This document shows positions 23,245 to 31,358 of a stretch of DNA of 64,000 nt, piece after piece. Position 1 is the stretch's first letter; every line of letters starts with the position of its first letter. A program made the translations under genes and the position numbers. The notes under the pieces were generated by a model that made no database searches, had not been told where the DNA came from, and worked only from the letters and a program-made list of their open reading frames with translations. Source of the DNA: Botryobacter ruber (GTDB taxonomy: Bacteria; Bacteroidota; Bacteroidia; Cytophagales; Hymenobacteraceae). The stretch is from contig NZ_QCZK02000061.1 in assembly GCF_003347595.2 (NCBI RefSeq), positions 124,001 through 188,000 of the forward strand. Direction: 5' to 3'.

Positions 23245-23263
23245 CTATACATATTAACGCTAT

Positions 23264-24862
23264 CTACTTCGCATAACTGATGGCGCGCATCTCCCGGATA
23301 ACGGTGATTTTAATCTGGCCCGGGTACTGCATTTCCTTCTCGATTTTCTGCGAAATGTCGTACGAAATCTGCGATGCTTTTTCGTCGGTTACGTTATCGG
23401 CGTCTACCATTACGCGGAGTTCGCGGCCAGCCTGGATGGCGTAGCACTGGTTAACGCCGTCAAACGAAATAGCGGCTTCTTCGAGTTCTTTCAGACGCTT
23501 GATGTACGATTCCATTATCTCGCGACGGGCGCCTGGGCGGGAGCCGGAGATGGCGTCGCAGGCTTGTACCAGCGGCGAAATCATGGCCGTCATTTCTACC
23601 TCGTCGTGGTGGGCACCGATGGCGTTGCACACATCCGGATGCTCTTTGTACTTCTTGGCCAGTTCCATACCGATGATAGCGTGCGGCAGTTCCGGCTCGT
23701 CAGGGGTTACTTTACCGATGTCGTGCAGCAGACCGGCACGTTTGGCGTGCTTCACGTTCAGGCCAAGTTCGGCTGCCATGGTGGCGCAGAGGTTGGCTAC
23801 TTCGCGGGAGTGCTGCAGCAGGTTCTGGCCATAAGACGAACGGAAACGCATACGACCCACCATCTTGATCAGCTCGGGGTGCAACCCGTGAATACCCAGA
23901 TCAATGGCGGTGCGCTCCCCTATCTCCACAATCTCTTCTTCGATGTTCTTTCTCGTTTTGGCGACAACTTCCTCGATGCGGGCAGGGTGGATACGGCCAT
24001 CTGCTACCAGGCGGTGCAGCGACAGGCGGGCCACCTCGCGGCGTACCGGGTCGAAACCGGAAATAATGATGGCTTCAGGCGTATCATCTACGATAATCTC
24101 CACGCCGGTTGCCGCTTCCAGGGCGCGGATGTTACGGCCTTCACGACCAATGATTTTCCCTTTGATGTCGTCGCTCTCGATGTTGAAAACCGATACGCAG
24201 TTCTCGATAGCGTGCTCAGCAGCCGTACGCTGAATGGTTTCGATAACGATTTTCTTGGCTTCCTTGGTAGCGGTGAGTTTGGCTTGCGCTACAATGTCTT
24301 TAATGTGCGATGAGGCGCGCGACTGTGCTTCGCTTTTCAGGGCCTCCACCAGTTGCTCGCGGGCTTCGGCGGCAGTTAAGCCTGCTATTTTTTCGAGCTG
24401 GCCAACCACTTCCTCGTGTTGCTGCTCTACTTCTTCTTTGCGTTTTTTCAGTTGCTCCTGGTGCGCGTGCAGCACTTCCTTCTCCTTCTCGACCTGCGCC
24501 AGCAGGGTTTCCTTTTCTTTGTCCAGCTCAGTTTCGCGTCGTTTTACCTGCTCCAGCTGCTTGTTTAAGTGCTGTTCGCGCTGCTTTAGTTTGTTTTCAT
24601 TCTGAATGATGATGTTCTTCTTCTTGCTTGACTCCTCTTCAAATTCAGATTTCAGCTTCAGGTACTTCTCTTTAGCCTCCAGGATTCGGTCTTTCTTGAT
24701 GCTCTCGGCATTGAGTTCGGCCTCGCGGATAATGGATTTGGCTTTCTGACGGGCTGCTTCTTCTTTCTCCTGGTTGAGCTTGTGCAGCATGTACCGCCCG
24801 ATGTACACGCCCACTCCGAGCGCTACAACAGCGGTAAGTAAAATGTAAAGGATATTAGGCAT
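23264..24862 (-). CDS. rny: Ribonuclease Y
   Basis: A 532-residue membrane-anchored endoribonuclease that initiates mRNA decay. The N-terminal helix (ILYILLTAVVALGVGVYIG) is followed by a long charged coiled coil (residues ~30-200). Then come a KH domain with IKGKIIGREGRNIRALE, a second conserved stretch VEIIVDDTPEAIIISGFDPV, and an HD domain with the HD pair in LLHDIGKVTPDEPE and further His in IGAHHDEVEM. Length and order match the family. It belongs to the same-strand block pheT, coiled coil, zapA, rny common in Bacteroidota. Confidence 0.97.
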   Translation of the reverse strand: MPNILYILLTAVVALGVGVYIGRYMLHKLNQEKEEAARQKAKSIIREAELNAESIKKDRILEAKEKYLKLKSEFEEESSKKKNIIIQNENKLKQREQHLNKQLEQVKRRETELDKEKETLLAQVEKEKEVLHAHQEQLKKRKEEVEQQHEEVVGQLEKIAGLTAAEAREQLVEALKSEAQSRASSHIKDIVAQAKLTATKEAKKIVIETIQRTAAEHAIENCVSVFNIESDDIKGKIIGREGRNIRALEAATGVEIIVDDTPEAIIISGFDPVRREVARLSLHRLVADGRIHPARIEEVVAKTRKNIEEEIVEIGERTAIDLGIHGLHPELIKMVGRMRFRSSYGQNLLQHSREVANLCATMAAELGLNVKHAKRAGLLHDIGKVTPDEPELPHAIIGMELAKKYKEHPDVCNAIGAHHDEVEMTAMISPLVQACDAISGSRPGARREIMESYIKRLKELEEAAISFDGVNQCYAIQAGRELRVMVDADNVTDEKASQISYDISQKIEKEMQYPGQIKITVIREMRAISYAK

Positions 24863-25265
24863 CTCTATAAGCTTTTAGGGTTCTAAAAACAGATAGCAGT
24901 TACCTGCAGCAGACAGCATTACAGCTTTAGCAGCTTTTGATTACAGCAACCCGGTTTAAATTTCAGGTCAGGGAAAGCAGAACAAAGAACACCCGGCATA
25001 AAGTAAAACACACTACTTCTTTATGCAGTTACCTTTCATTCCCTTTCACTTTACTACTTCAAAATAACCAGACATCTGTGTATAAAGCCATGATTCAAAC
25101 TAACTTACAAAAGTTAATCAAAGTACCTGTCCTGTTTCCCGAACAGGGCACTTCACCGGCATAAAACCTGCTTCCCGTATCCAAACCTTCACGTAACACG
25201 GTTAACTACCTGCTGTGATAAAACCGTCCGGCCGGAAGCCTTTTGTAACTTATACTGAATATAAC
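24863..25265. other. zapA-rny intergenic region, possible small RNA locus
   Basis: A 403-base gap inside an otherwise tight same-strand block. On the minus strand it contains a hairpin CCTGTT-CGGGA-AACAGG (about 25128-25147) and several TTTG-ending AT boxes. In many bacteria the 6S RNA gene lies just downstream of zapA, so 6S RNA is a reasonable candidate, but I cannot trace its closing stem and bubble with confidence. Confidence 0.3.
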
Positions 25266-25550
25266 TTATTTAGCTGACGATAAAAGTTCATCGAGAACAT
25301 GCAACTTCTGGCTTACCTGAGAAAGCTGCGTGCTTTTCTCTTCGTCCATTTTAAGCTTATCCACCATGGTTTCGAATGCGACCATGGCCAGCAGATCCTG
25401 CTTATCCTGGATACCAAACTGTTCTTTAAAAAAGCGTACGCGCTCATTCAGCAGCTTACCCACCATCCGGAGCCTTTCTTCCTCGGCTTCCTTTACCCGC
25501 ATCGGATACTCGCGTTCCGCAATCCGGATCTTTATCGATAATTCACTCAT
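25266..25550 (-). CDS. zapA: Cell division protein ZapA
   Basis: A 94-residue protein with the ZapA pattern: N-terminal beta strand (LSIKIRIAEREYPMRV), then EEERLRMVGKLLNERVRFF and the long C-terminal coiled-coil helix (VDKLKMDEEKSTQLSQVSQ). ZapA binds FtsZ and stabilises the Z-ring at midcell. Adjacent genes pheT and rny support the call, because this order is common in the phylum. Confidence 0.9.
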   Translation of the reverse strand: MSELSIKIRIAEREYPMRVKEAEEERLRMVGKLLNERVRFFKEQFGIQDKQDLLAMVAFETMVDKLKMDEEKSTQLSQVSQKLHVLDELLSSAK

Positions 25551-25642
25551 CCGTGCGTAGTTTTAATGGTTTATGGTGATACAAAAGCCTTCTGCCTGTA
25601 AAGTTGCTGAAAAAAGTATGTTGCAGCTGTACATGCACCAAG

Positions 25643-25939
25643 CTAATCCTGTAAGTAAGCGATACACTTATCGATTTCTCTGATATATTCGTTTAACTTC
25701 AGCTTTAATTCTGTCGTGTTTGCAGTATTACCTGCTATTGTTTCTACAATTTTAACAATATTCTCCTGATTTTGAAAATTTTTTATTTGCTGATCCTTCT
25801 CTTCCACCAGCGCTTCCAGGAACCTGATCTCTTCTTCCGCCTTTATAAGCCGTTGCTGCACGTCGGCAAAGCGGTTTAAGAGCTTGCGCGTTTTGTCTTC
25901 AATTGCCTGTAACTGTTGCAGTTGCTTATCCCTTGACAT
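25643..25939 (-). CDS. Small coiled-coil protein between pheT and zapA
   Basis: A 98-residue, nearly all-helical protein with heptad-like spacing (QLQAIEDKTRKLLNRFADVQ then EEEIRFLEALVEEKDQQIKN). No catalytic motif. Its fixed position between pheT and zapA suggests a ZapB-like or division-associated partner, but this is inference from neighbourhood only. It starts 2 bases after the pheT stop on the same strand. Confidence 0.75.
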   Translation of the reverse strand: MSRDKQLQQLQAIEDKTRKLLNRFADVQQRLIKAEEEIRFLEALVEEKDQQIKNFQNQENIVKIVETIAGNTANTTELKLKLNEYIREIDKCIAYLQD

Positions 25940-25941
25940 AA

Positions 25942-28359
25942 TTATTTCCGGATAATGGCTCCAAGTTGCTTTTCAAACTGCTGCATCAGGCGATTCATGG
26001 TCGCATCAATCACCTTGTCGGTCAGGGTTTGCTGTTTATCCAGCAAGGTAAAGCTCAGGGCGTAGGCTTTTTTGCCTGCCGCTATCTTATCGCCTTCGTA
26101 CACATCAAACACATTCACCTCCTGCAGCAGCTTCCGCTCAGTGCGCAGGGCAACCTGCTTCACCTGGTCGAAGGAAATGTTCTTGTCGAGCACCAGCGAC
26201 AGGTCGCGGCGCACTTCCGGGAACTTCGGCAACTCTTCGGCTACCAGGTGGCTCTTGTATTTTTTGAGCAGGTACTCCCAGTTCAGTTCGGCATACCACA
26301 CCGGCTCTTTTACTTCCACCTGCTTCGTGACGCCGGGCTTCAGCAAACCGAGCGTGGCAATCACGTTATCGTATTTGTGGTAGACAATCCCCTGACTCAA
26401 CAGGCTGTCGCCCTCCAGCGGCTTTACCGTGTACTCGGCCATCCGCAGCTTCGTGAGCACATTCTGCACCACGCCGGCCAGGTCGTGAAAGGTTACTTTG
26501 GCTGCCTGCTGGTTCCAGCTCTCGCTGCTCAGGTTGCCGGTCATGTACATAGCCAGCTTTGTGCTTTCCTGGTACTTGCCTTCTACCTGCTCGTAGGTTT
26601 TACCCAGTTCATAAAGCTTCAGGTCGCGCTGACGGCGGTTGATGTTGTGCCGCAACACTTCCAGCCCAGAATACACCATGGACTGGCGCAAGGCATCCAG
26701 GTCTTCGCTGTTGTAGTTTACTACCCGCACCAAACCAGCGCCTGCCTCCCCGCCTGCCGTGGCGTAGTATTTTGAGTTGGTGATGGAGTTGGTTATGATC
26801 TCATTAAAGCCGTTGGCAGAAATATAATCCAGGATGGTCTGGGTAATCTGCTCCGGGTCGGGTTTCGGGAAATTAGCCAGGAACGCCGCCGACATGTGCT
26901 CGCTCACCTCGATGTTGTTGAAGCCGTAAATGCGCAGAATTTCTTCCACCACATCCGACTCCCGCTTCACATCTACTTTAAACGGCGGCACCGACAGCGC
27001 CAGGTGCGTTTCCGATTCGCCGGTAATCAGTATTTCCAGGTCTGTCAGGATCGTTTTGATGCGCTCCACGCCAATGTATTTGCCTATGAGGCGGTGCGTG
27101 CGGTCGATGTTGAGCGTAACCTCATGGTTCGGGATATGCTCGGGGTAAACATCTACAATCTCGGACGTAACTTCGCCACCGGCTATTTCCTGTATCAGCA
27201 GGGCTGCACGCTTCAGGGCGTGCACCACCATGTTCGGATCAGTACCACGCTCAAAGCGGAACGAGGCATCGGTCTTGAGGCCATGTGCCTGCCCGGTTCG
27301 GCGTACATAATCCGGGGAGAAGTAAGCGCTTTCGATGAAAACCGCCTTAGTGGCTTCCGTTACGCCAGAGCCTTGTCCGCCAAACACACCGGCGATGCAC
27401 ATGCTTTCCTCGGCATCGCAGATCATCAGGTCGTTGGCTTTGAGTTTGCGCTCCACGCCGTCCAGCGTCACAAAGACTGTCGCTTCGGGCACGGTCTTCA
27501 CCACGATCTTTCCGCCTTTAATCTTGTCGGCATCGAAGGCGTGCAGCGGCTGCCCCAGCTCGTGCAGCACATAGTTGGTCACGTCTACCACGTTGTTGAT
27601 AGGCGACAGCCCGATGGCCTTCAGCCTGTTCTGCAGCCAGTCCGGCGAAGGACCTACTTTTACGCCGCTCACCGTTACCCCGGCATAGCGCGGACAAGCC
27701 TCGGTGTTTTCCACTTCCACCGCAATGGGGCGGGAGGTGTTGTTTACACGAAAAGTGCTGACATCGGGCACCTGCGCCTGCACTTTCAGGAGCGCCTGCA
27801 GGTCGCGGGCCACCCCGAAATGCGAAGCGGCATCGGCCCGGTTTGGCGTAAGCCCAATTTCAAATACTTTATCGGAGGCAAGGCCAAAGTAATCTGCGGC
27901 TGGCGAACCGTTGGGCAGGGCTGTGTCAAGCACCATAATACCTTCGTGCGAAGTACCCAGCCCGATTTCATCCTCGGCACAGATCATGCCCTCCGAGGCC
28001 ACGCCCCTTATTTTCGATTTCTTGATTTTAAAAGCTTCGCCGCCCGCCGGGTAGAGCGTACTGTTTACGGTAGCTACCACCACTTTCTGTCCTGCTGCTA
28101 CATTGGGCGCACCGCAAACAATCTGGCTGGGCGTAGCTTCCCCGATGTCTACCGTGGTCACGCTCAGGCGATCCGCGTCCGGGTGGCGTTCGCAGGTAAG
28201 CACCTCTCCTATCACGATACCCTTTAAGCCGCCTTCTACCACATCAAAATTATGAATACCTTCTACCTCCAGTCCTGCACCTGTCAGCAAGGCACCCACT
28301 TCTTCTGCCGTTTTGTCTATATGAATAAGTTGTTTCAGCCAGTCGAATGAAATCAGCAT
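25942..28359 (-). CDS. pheT: Phenylalanine-tRNA ligase beta subunit
   Basis: An 805-residue beta subunit, which with PheS (not in the window) charges tRNA-Phe. The start MLISFDWLKQLIHIDKTAEE matches the family N-terminus, so I use ATG 28359 and not the frame opening at 28509. Domains: tRNA-binding OB fold (IGEVLTCERHPDADRLSVTT and QIVCGAPNVAAGQKV), B3/B4 editing domain (ADAASHFGVARDLQALL; SFRFERGTDPNMV), B5, a catalytic-like core and a C-terminal ferredoxin-fold anticodon-binding domain (FPEVRRDLSLVLDKNISFDQ). Length is normal. Confidence 0.97.
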   Translation of the reverse strand: MLISFDWLKQLIHIDKTAEEVGALLTGAGLEVEGIHNFDVVEGGLKGIVIGEVLTCERHPDADRLSVTTVDIGEATPSQIVCGAPNVAAGQKVVVATVNSTLYPAGGEAFKIKKSKIRGVASEGMICAEDEIGLGTSHEGIMVLDTALPNGSPAADYFGLASDKVFEIGLTPNRADAASHFGVARDLQALLKVQAQVPDVSTFRVNNTSRPIAVEVENTEACPRYAGVTVSGVKVGPSPDWLQNRLKAIGLSPINNVVDVTNYVLHELGQPLHAFDADKIKGGKIVVKTVPEATVFVTLDGVERKLKANDLMICDAEESMCIAGVFGGQGSGVTEATKAVFIESAYFSPDYVRRTGQAHGLKTDASFRFERGTDPNMVVHALKRAALLIQEIAGGEVTSEIVDVYPEHIPNHEVTLNIDRTHRLIGKYIGVERIKTILTDLEILITGESETHLALSVPPFKVDVKRESDVVEEILRIYGFNNIEVSEHMSAAFLANFPKPDPEQITQTILDYISANGFNEIITNSITNSKYYATAGGEAGAGLVRVVNYNSEDLDALRQSMVYSGLEVLRHNINRRQRDLKLYELGKTYEQVEGKYQESTKLAMYMTGNLSSESWNQQAAKVTFHDLAGVVQNVLTKLRMAEYTVKPLEGDSLLSQGIVYHKYDNVIATLGLLKPGVTKQVEVKEPVWYAELNWEYLLKKYKSHLVAEELPKFPEVRRDLSLVLDKNISFDQVKQVALRTERKLLQEVNVFDVYEGDKIAAGKKAYALSFTLLDKQQTLTDKVIDATMNRLMQQFEKQLGAIIRK

Positions 28360-28751
28360 ATATAATGTGTCTTGGTTTTTCCGTATAGCCTCAGCCGCTG
28401 AAGCTAATTTTCCCAAAATTAAGGATAATTCTGTTACGGGAGGAATGACTCGCGGCGGAAAGGCAAAAGATTTAAGAAGAACCCGATCAGTTGCCTGCCT
28501 GTCCTGCACGAAGCAAGGCTTACCCGAAACTTGTACTTAACCAACACCGCCATAACCAAACGCCTTTTCCTGCCTGTAAAGCTACCGTTGTTTACAGTAG
28601 CAAACCAAGACCCGCACCCGGAAAACCTCTAAAATTTATCCAATTACTATATATCCTCAAGCTAATAAAATAAAAATATTACAATTTTCTCAGCAACTTT
28701 TGAATCAAAATCGTAAAACATACTACCATTCACGATTAAATAATATTTGCT
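28360..28751. other. Divergent intergenic region, pheT and a lipoprotein gene
   Basis: A 390-base region. CTGTAAA (28575) and TTTACAG (28591) form a small inverted repeat, and the right half is very AT-rich. No gene or named RNA was seen. Promoters for both flanking genes must lie here. Confidence 0.4.
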
Positions 28752-29531
28752 ATGAAACGATTATTATACTTAACCTATATAGGACTGCTACTTCCATTTG
28801 CATTCGCCTGCCAGGAAGAAAATATAGAACCAAACGGACAGATTATAGAAACGTTCAGCGATACATTGGAAGTAAAAACATTGCCCTGCACCGAGTACTC
28901 TTTTTTTCATAAAGACTTTGGGAATGTTGCGTTTGGCAATGCGCGGGGCGATGTACTCTTTGTCGGTTTCTCAACTACATTTCCGCAGCAGGCCAGGACG
29001 CCCTTGCTTTTTACATACCACCAGGTTGAAGCTGTTGATAACGCATCCTTTTCAGAATATGGGCCAACAATCAAGATCCAGCTAAAACCCGGCACAACCT
29101 GCAACCAGGTAGAACAAATGATACAGAAACTGGAGAAACACCATGCGGTTCAGTTTGCACTGCCAGCTGTCAACGATCCGAACGGCTTTTACTCCTGGCT
29201 TGGCTTGACAAACGAATTCCTGGTGTTTTTTTTCGGAGATGAAAACCTCCCGCAGTTTGAAGCGCTTGTCAGAAGCACAAATACGAAAATACTGGCACAA
29301 GAAAACTTCGATGGGCTTTATTTCTGTAAGCTAAGTGCCGATAAGCATTCACAGGGGAATGTACTTGCCATGTGCACCTTGTTTAATCAACAGGACTATA
29401 TTTTTGAAGCGGTTCCGAATTATATTTTACAGTTTCCTCCGTTCGGGCCTTTCGCTGCCCAGGCCACCACCACTACTGCAGAAGAGGTAAAAAAGAAAGG
29501 ACTTTCTGCCCTGAAAAACCCAAACAAATAA
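28752..29531 (+). CDS. Lipoprotein-like protein of unknown function
   Basis: A 259-residue exported protein whose signal segment ends in a lipobox-like LPFAFAC. The mature part has two repeats of similar style (IKIQLKPGTTCNQVEQMIQK and DENLPQFEALVRSTNTKILA) that may be small alpha/beta units, but no family is recognised. The C-terminal Ala/Thr run (AAQATTTTAEE) coincides with a degenerate CTGCC-type repeat. A terminator follows. Confidence 0.7.
   Translation: MKRLLYLTYIGLLLPFAFACQEENIEPNGQIIETFSDTLEVKTLPCTEYSFFHKDFGNVAFGNARGDVLFVGFSTTFPQQARTPLLFTYHQVEAVDNASFSEYGPTIKIQLKPGTTCNQVEQMIQKLEKHHAVQFALPAVNDPNGFYSWLGLTNEFLVFFFGDENLPQFEALVRSTNTKILAQENFDGLYFCKLSADKHSQGNVLAMCTLFNQQDYIFEAVPNYILQFPPFGPFAAQATTTTAEEVKKKGLSALKNPNK
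29453..29485 (+). repeat. Possible degenerate CTGCC-type repeat at a gene 3' end
   Basis: The sequence CGCTGCCCAGGCCACCACCA followed by CTACTGCAG aligns with the family frame but lacks the exact core. It encodes the Ala/Thr run near the C-terminus. Confidence 0.35.
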
Positions 29532-29560
29532 CCTGCTTCACAGAGAGACAGGAATAACAA

Positions 29561-29592
29561 AAGCCCGGTAAACGTTAAAACTTACCGGGCTT
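29561..29592. terminator. Bidirectional terminator between convergent genes
   Basis: AAGCCCGGTAA pairs with TTACCGGGCTT around a 10-base loop. It serves the convergent genes ending at 29531 and 29605. Confidence 0.8.
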
Positions 29593-29604
29593 AATCTTTT
29601 TCAC

Positions 29605-30219
29605 CTACTTCTCATACGCCTTCTCCCCCGCCGGAATACTTACCTGCAGGTAATTCTCTTTGGGCGGCACCAGGCACACATATTCTGCATTATACGCGCA
29701 GAAGGGGCTGTAGGCGCGGTTAAAATCCAGCACTACGGTTTCAGCATCCTCCTTAAAGGGCACATCCAGGTAGCGGCCGCCACCATACGTTTCGAAGCCG
29801 TTGGTTTTGTCGGTAAAAGGTACAAAAAGTGTTTCTTCGGCTTCTGCTACTTTTTTATACAGCGTCAGTTGCAGGGGCTGGCCCTCCAGCTCGAAACTGG
29901 CAAGCGCATAGCGCAGGTACGCCTCGGTGCTGCCGTTGGTCATGGGCATCTGCAGCGTATCCTGCTTGTCCAGCACCTCCACATCGGCTTTCACACGGTA
30001 GTCGGGTTTTGGCTCGTAGTACGCCAGGCGCTTAAACGCCCTCCGTTCTGCATCCTCCAGCGGACTGTTCTCCCTGCTCCTGAACGAGAGGTCTTTGTCT
30101 TCCCGCTCCTTCAGCAAAGGCTTTGTGTAGTTCTCTTCGTTAAAAAAAGACTCCTTTACAAAGTAAAACAGCACCAGTACGATGCCTGCATATATCACAA
30201 GTTTAATGGGTCGTTGCAT
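29605..30219 (-). CDS. DUF1684 domain protein
   Basis: A 204-residue protein with an N-terminal membrane anchor (VIYAGIVLVLFYFV). The diagnostic block is YGGGRYLDVPFKEDAETVVL, then DFNRAYSPFCAYNAEYVCL and PPKENYLQVSIPAGEKAY. DUF1684 proteins have no settled function. Its start codon lies about 40 bases from a truncated transpeptidase remnant on the other strand. Confidence 0.88.
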   Translation of the reverse strand: MQRPIKLVIYAGIVLVLFYFVKESFFNEENYTKPLLKEREDKDLSFRSRENSPLEDAERRAFKRLAYYEPKPDYRVKADVEVLDKQDTLQMPMTNGSTEAYLRYALASFELEGQPLQLTLYKKVAEAEETLFVPFTDKTNGFETYGGGRYLDVPFKEDAETVVLDFNRAYSPFCAYNAEYVCLVPPKENYLQVSIPAGEKAYEK

Positions 30220-30256
30220 GTGTTCAGCTAATTTGCCGTAAAGTTCGGAAAAATAG

Positions 30257-30628
30257 GCGAGAAAGGATTACCCCAACCAGTCCGACCGCAGGAAAAGCAA
30301 AGCCAAAGACCTGGGCGGCGATATTTTTATTCATGGCGCCTGCATGACCATTGGCTGCCTGCCCATGACCGACGACAAAATAAAAGAGCTCTACCTGTAT
30401 GCCGTACTGGCCAGGCAAAGCGGGCAGCAGCACATCCCGGTTTACATTTTTCCGTTCAAAATGACGGATGCCAACATGAAATTATATAAATTGAAGTACG
30501 AACATAAAAAGGAGTTGCTCACCTTCTGGAACAACCTGAAAACCGGCTATGATAAATTTGCCAGCACGCGAAGAGAGCTAAATGTAACAGTAGATAAAAC
30601 TGGAAACTATGGTTTTGAGATTTGTTAG
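30257..30628 (+). pseudogene. L,D-transpeptidase (YkuD/YafK-type), 5'-truncated remnant
   Basis: The open frame carries only the C-terminal half of a YkuD-type domain: DYPNQSDRRK, then the active-site block GGDIFIHGACMTIGCLPM with the His and catalytic Cys, and the tail LYAVLARQSGQQHIPVYIF. The N-terminal half is absent: an in-frame stop is at 30254-30256 and the next gene's start is 30 bases away. An ATG at 30344 inside the motif could start a 94-residue product, but it would lack the catalytic His. Such enzymes crosslink peptidoglycan, but this copy is almost certainly inactive. It was probably cut by a deletion that joined it to the DUF1684 gene. Confidence 0.8.
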
Positions 30629-30648
30629 TAACGCAACCAACACCTACT

Positions 30649-31194
30649 ATGCATAAACGTGCAACATGGCTAACGATTAGCTTGACAACGCTGTTGGCAG
30701 TAGTGCTTTCAGGTTGCCAGGCTATAATAGCAGGAGTTGCAAAAGAAATGGCCAAGTCCACTAATCCTGTACTTTGGGAAATTCAGTTCCTGACAACATT
30801 CATCCGGACAGAAACAGGACAATGGCCAAAAGACAGCACCTCTTACATAATAGCAACCGGCGACAGCACCAACATGCTTTTCGCTGAGTTCAATAAAATT
30901 GACTTCCATCTTCTGAATGATACCCTGCTGATTACCTACCTGCTTAAGCCAAAAGCAGAACGGCCCGCGCATACTACTTCGTTTAAAATGGAATTTTTAG
31001 ATACCGGGACAACGGTAAAAGACACACTGGCATTTAACATCTTCAGTAACGTCCAGCTACGGGAAAAACCAGTACACTTTAGCGTCAACGAAGGTAGGCT
31101 CACCTTTTTCGAAGCTGCCGACGATTCGCTTATCATTATACACGAATACGCAACGGGCACAGCAAAAACGAGCATTGCAAAAAAAGCCTGCTAA
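30649..31194 (+). CDS. Lipoprotein of unknown function
   Basis: A 181-residue predicted lipoprotein (lipobox VVLSGC) from the ATG at 30649; an upstream in-frame Met at 30622 would weaken the signal peptide. The mature region is beta-rich (FKMEFLDTGTTVKDTLAFNI; HFSVNEGRLTFFEAADDSLI). No family is recognised. It begins 20 bases after the transpeptidase remnant. Confidence 0.65.
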   Translation: MHKRATWLTISLTTLLAVVLSGCQAIIAGVAKEMAKSTNPVLWEIQFLTTFIRTETGQWPKDSTSYIIATGDSTNMLFAEFNKIDFHLLNDTLLITYLLKPKAERPAHTTSFKMEFLDTGTTVKDTLAFNIFSNVQLREKPVHFSVNEGRLTFFEAADDSLIIIHEYATGTAKTSIAKKAC

Positions 31195-31250
31195 CGGTTA
31201 ACTTTGGCAGGCAGAACTCGGGGCTTGTAAAAAATAAGCTTCTGCAGCTT

Positions 31251-31285
31251 CTGCAGCTCCCACCACACCCACTGCTCCTCCTGCA
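31251..31285 (+). repeat. CTGCC-type dispersed repeat
   Basis: Forward copy with core CTCCCACCACACCC (two changes) and well-kept arms CTGCAG and CTGCTCCTCCTGC. It lies about 75 bases upstream of the pyruvate-kinase-like gene. Confidence 0.65.
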
Positions 31286-31358
31286 ATTTATTCCCCGAAC
31301 CTGTAACCCTACTTCCGCTGCACCAGTTTGAAAGAGTGCACCTGTACACAACACGACC

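Larger units (their letters stand above)
22610..23263. other. Gene-poor region upstream of the accessory genes
   Basis: 22610-23060 shows no open frame I would call. 23074-23202 carries an inverted pair of CTGCC-type repeats, followed by the rny terminator. This is the right edge of the AT-rich accessory stretch. Confidence 0.5.

Noticed and set aside
26896..28227. 443-codon plus-strand open frame opposite pheT
   Set aside because: pheT is certain on the other strand; this is a shadow.
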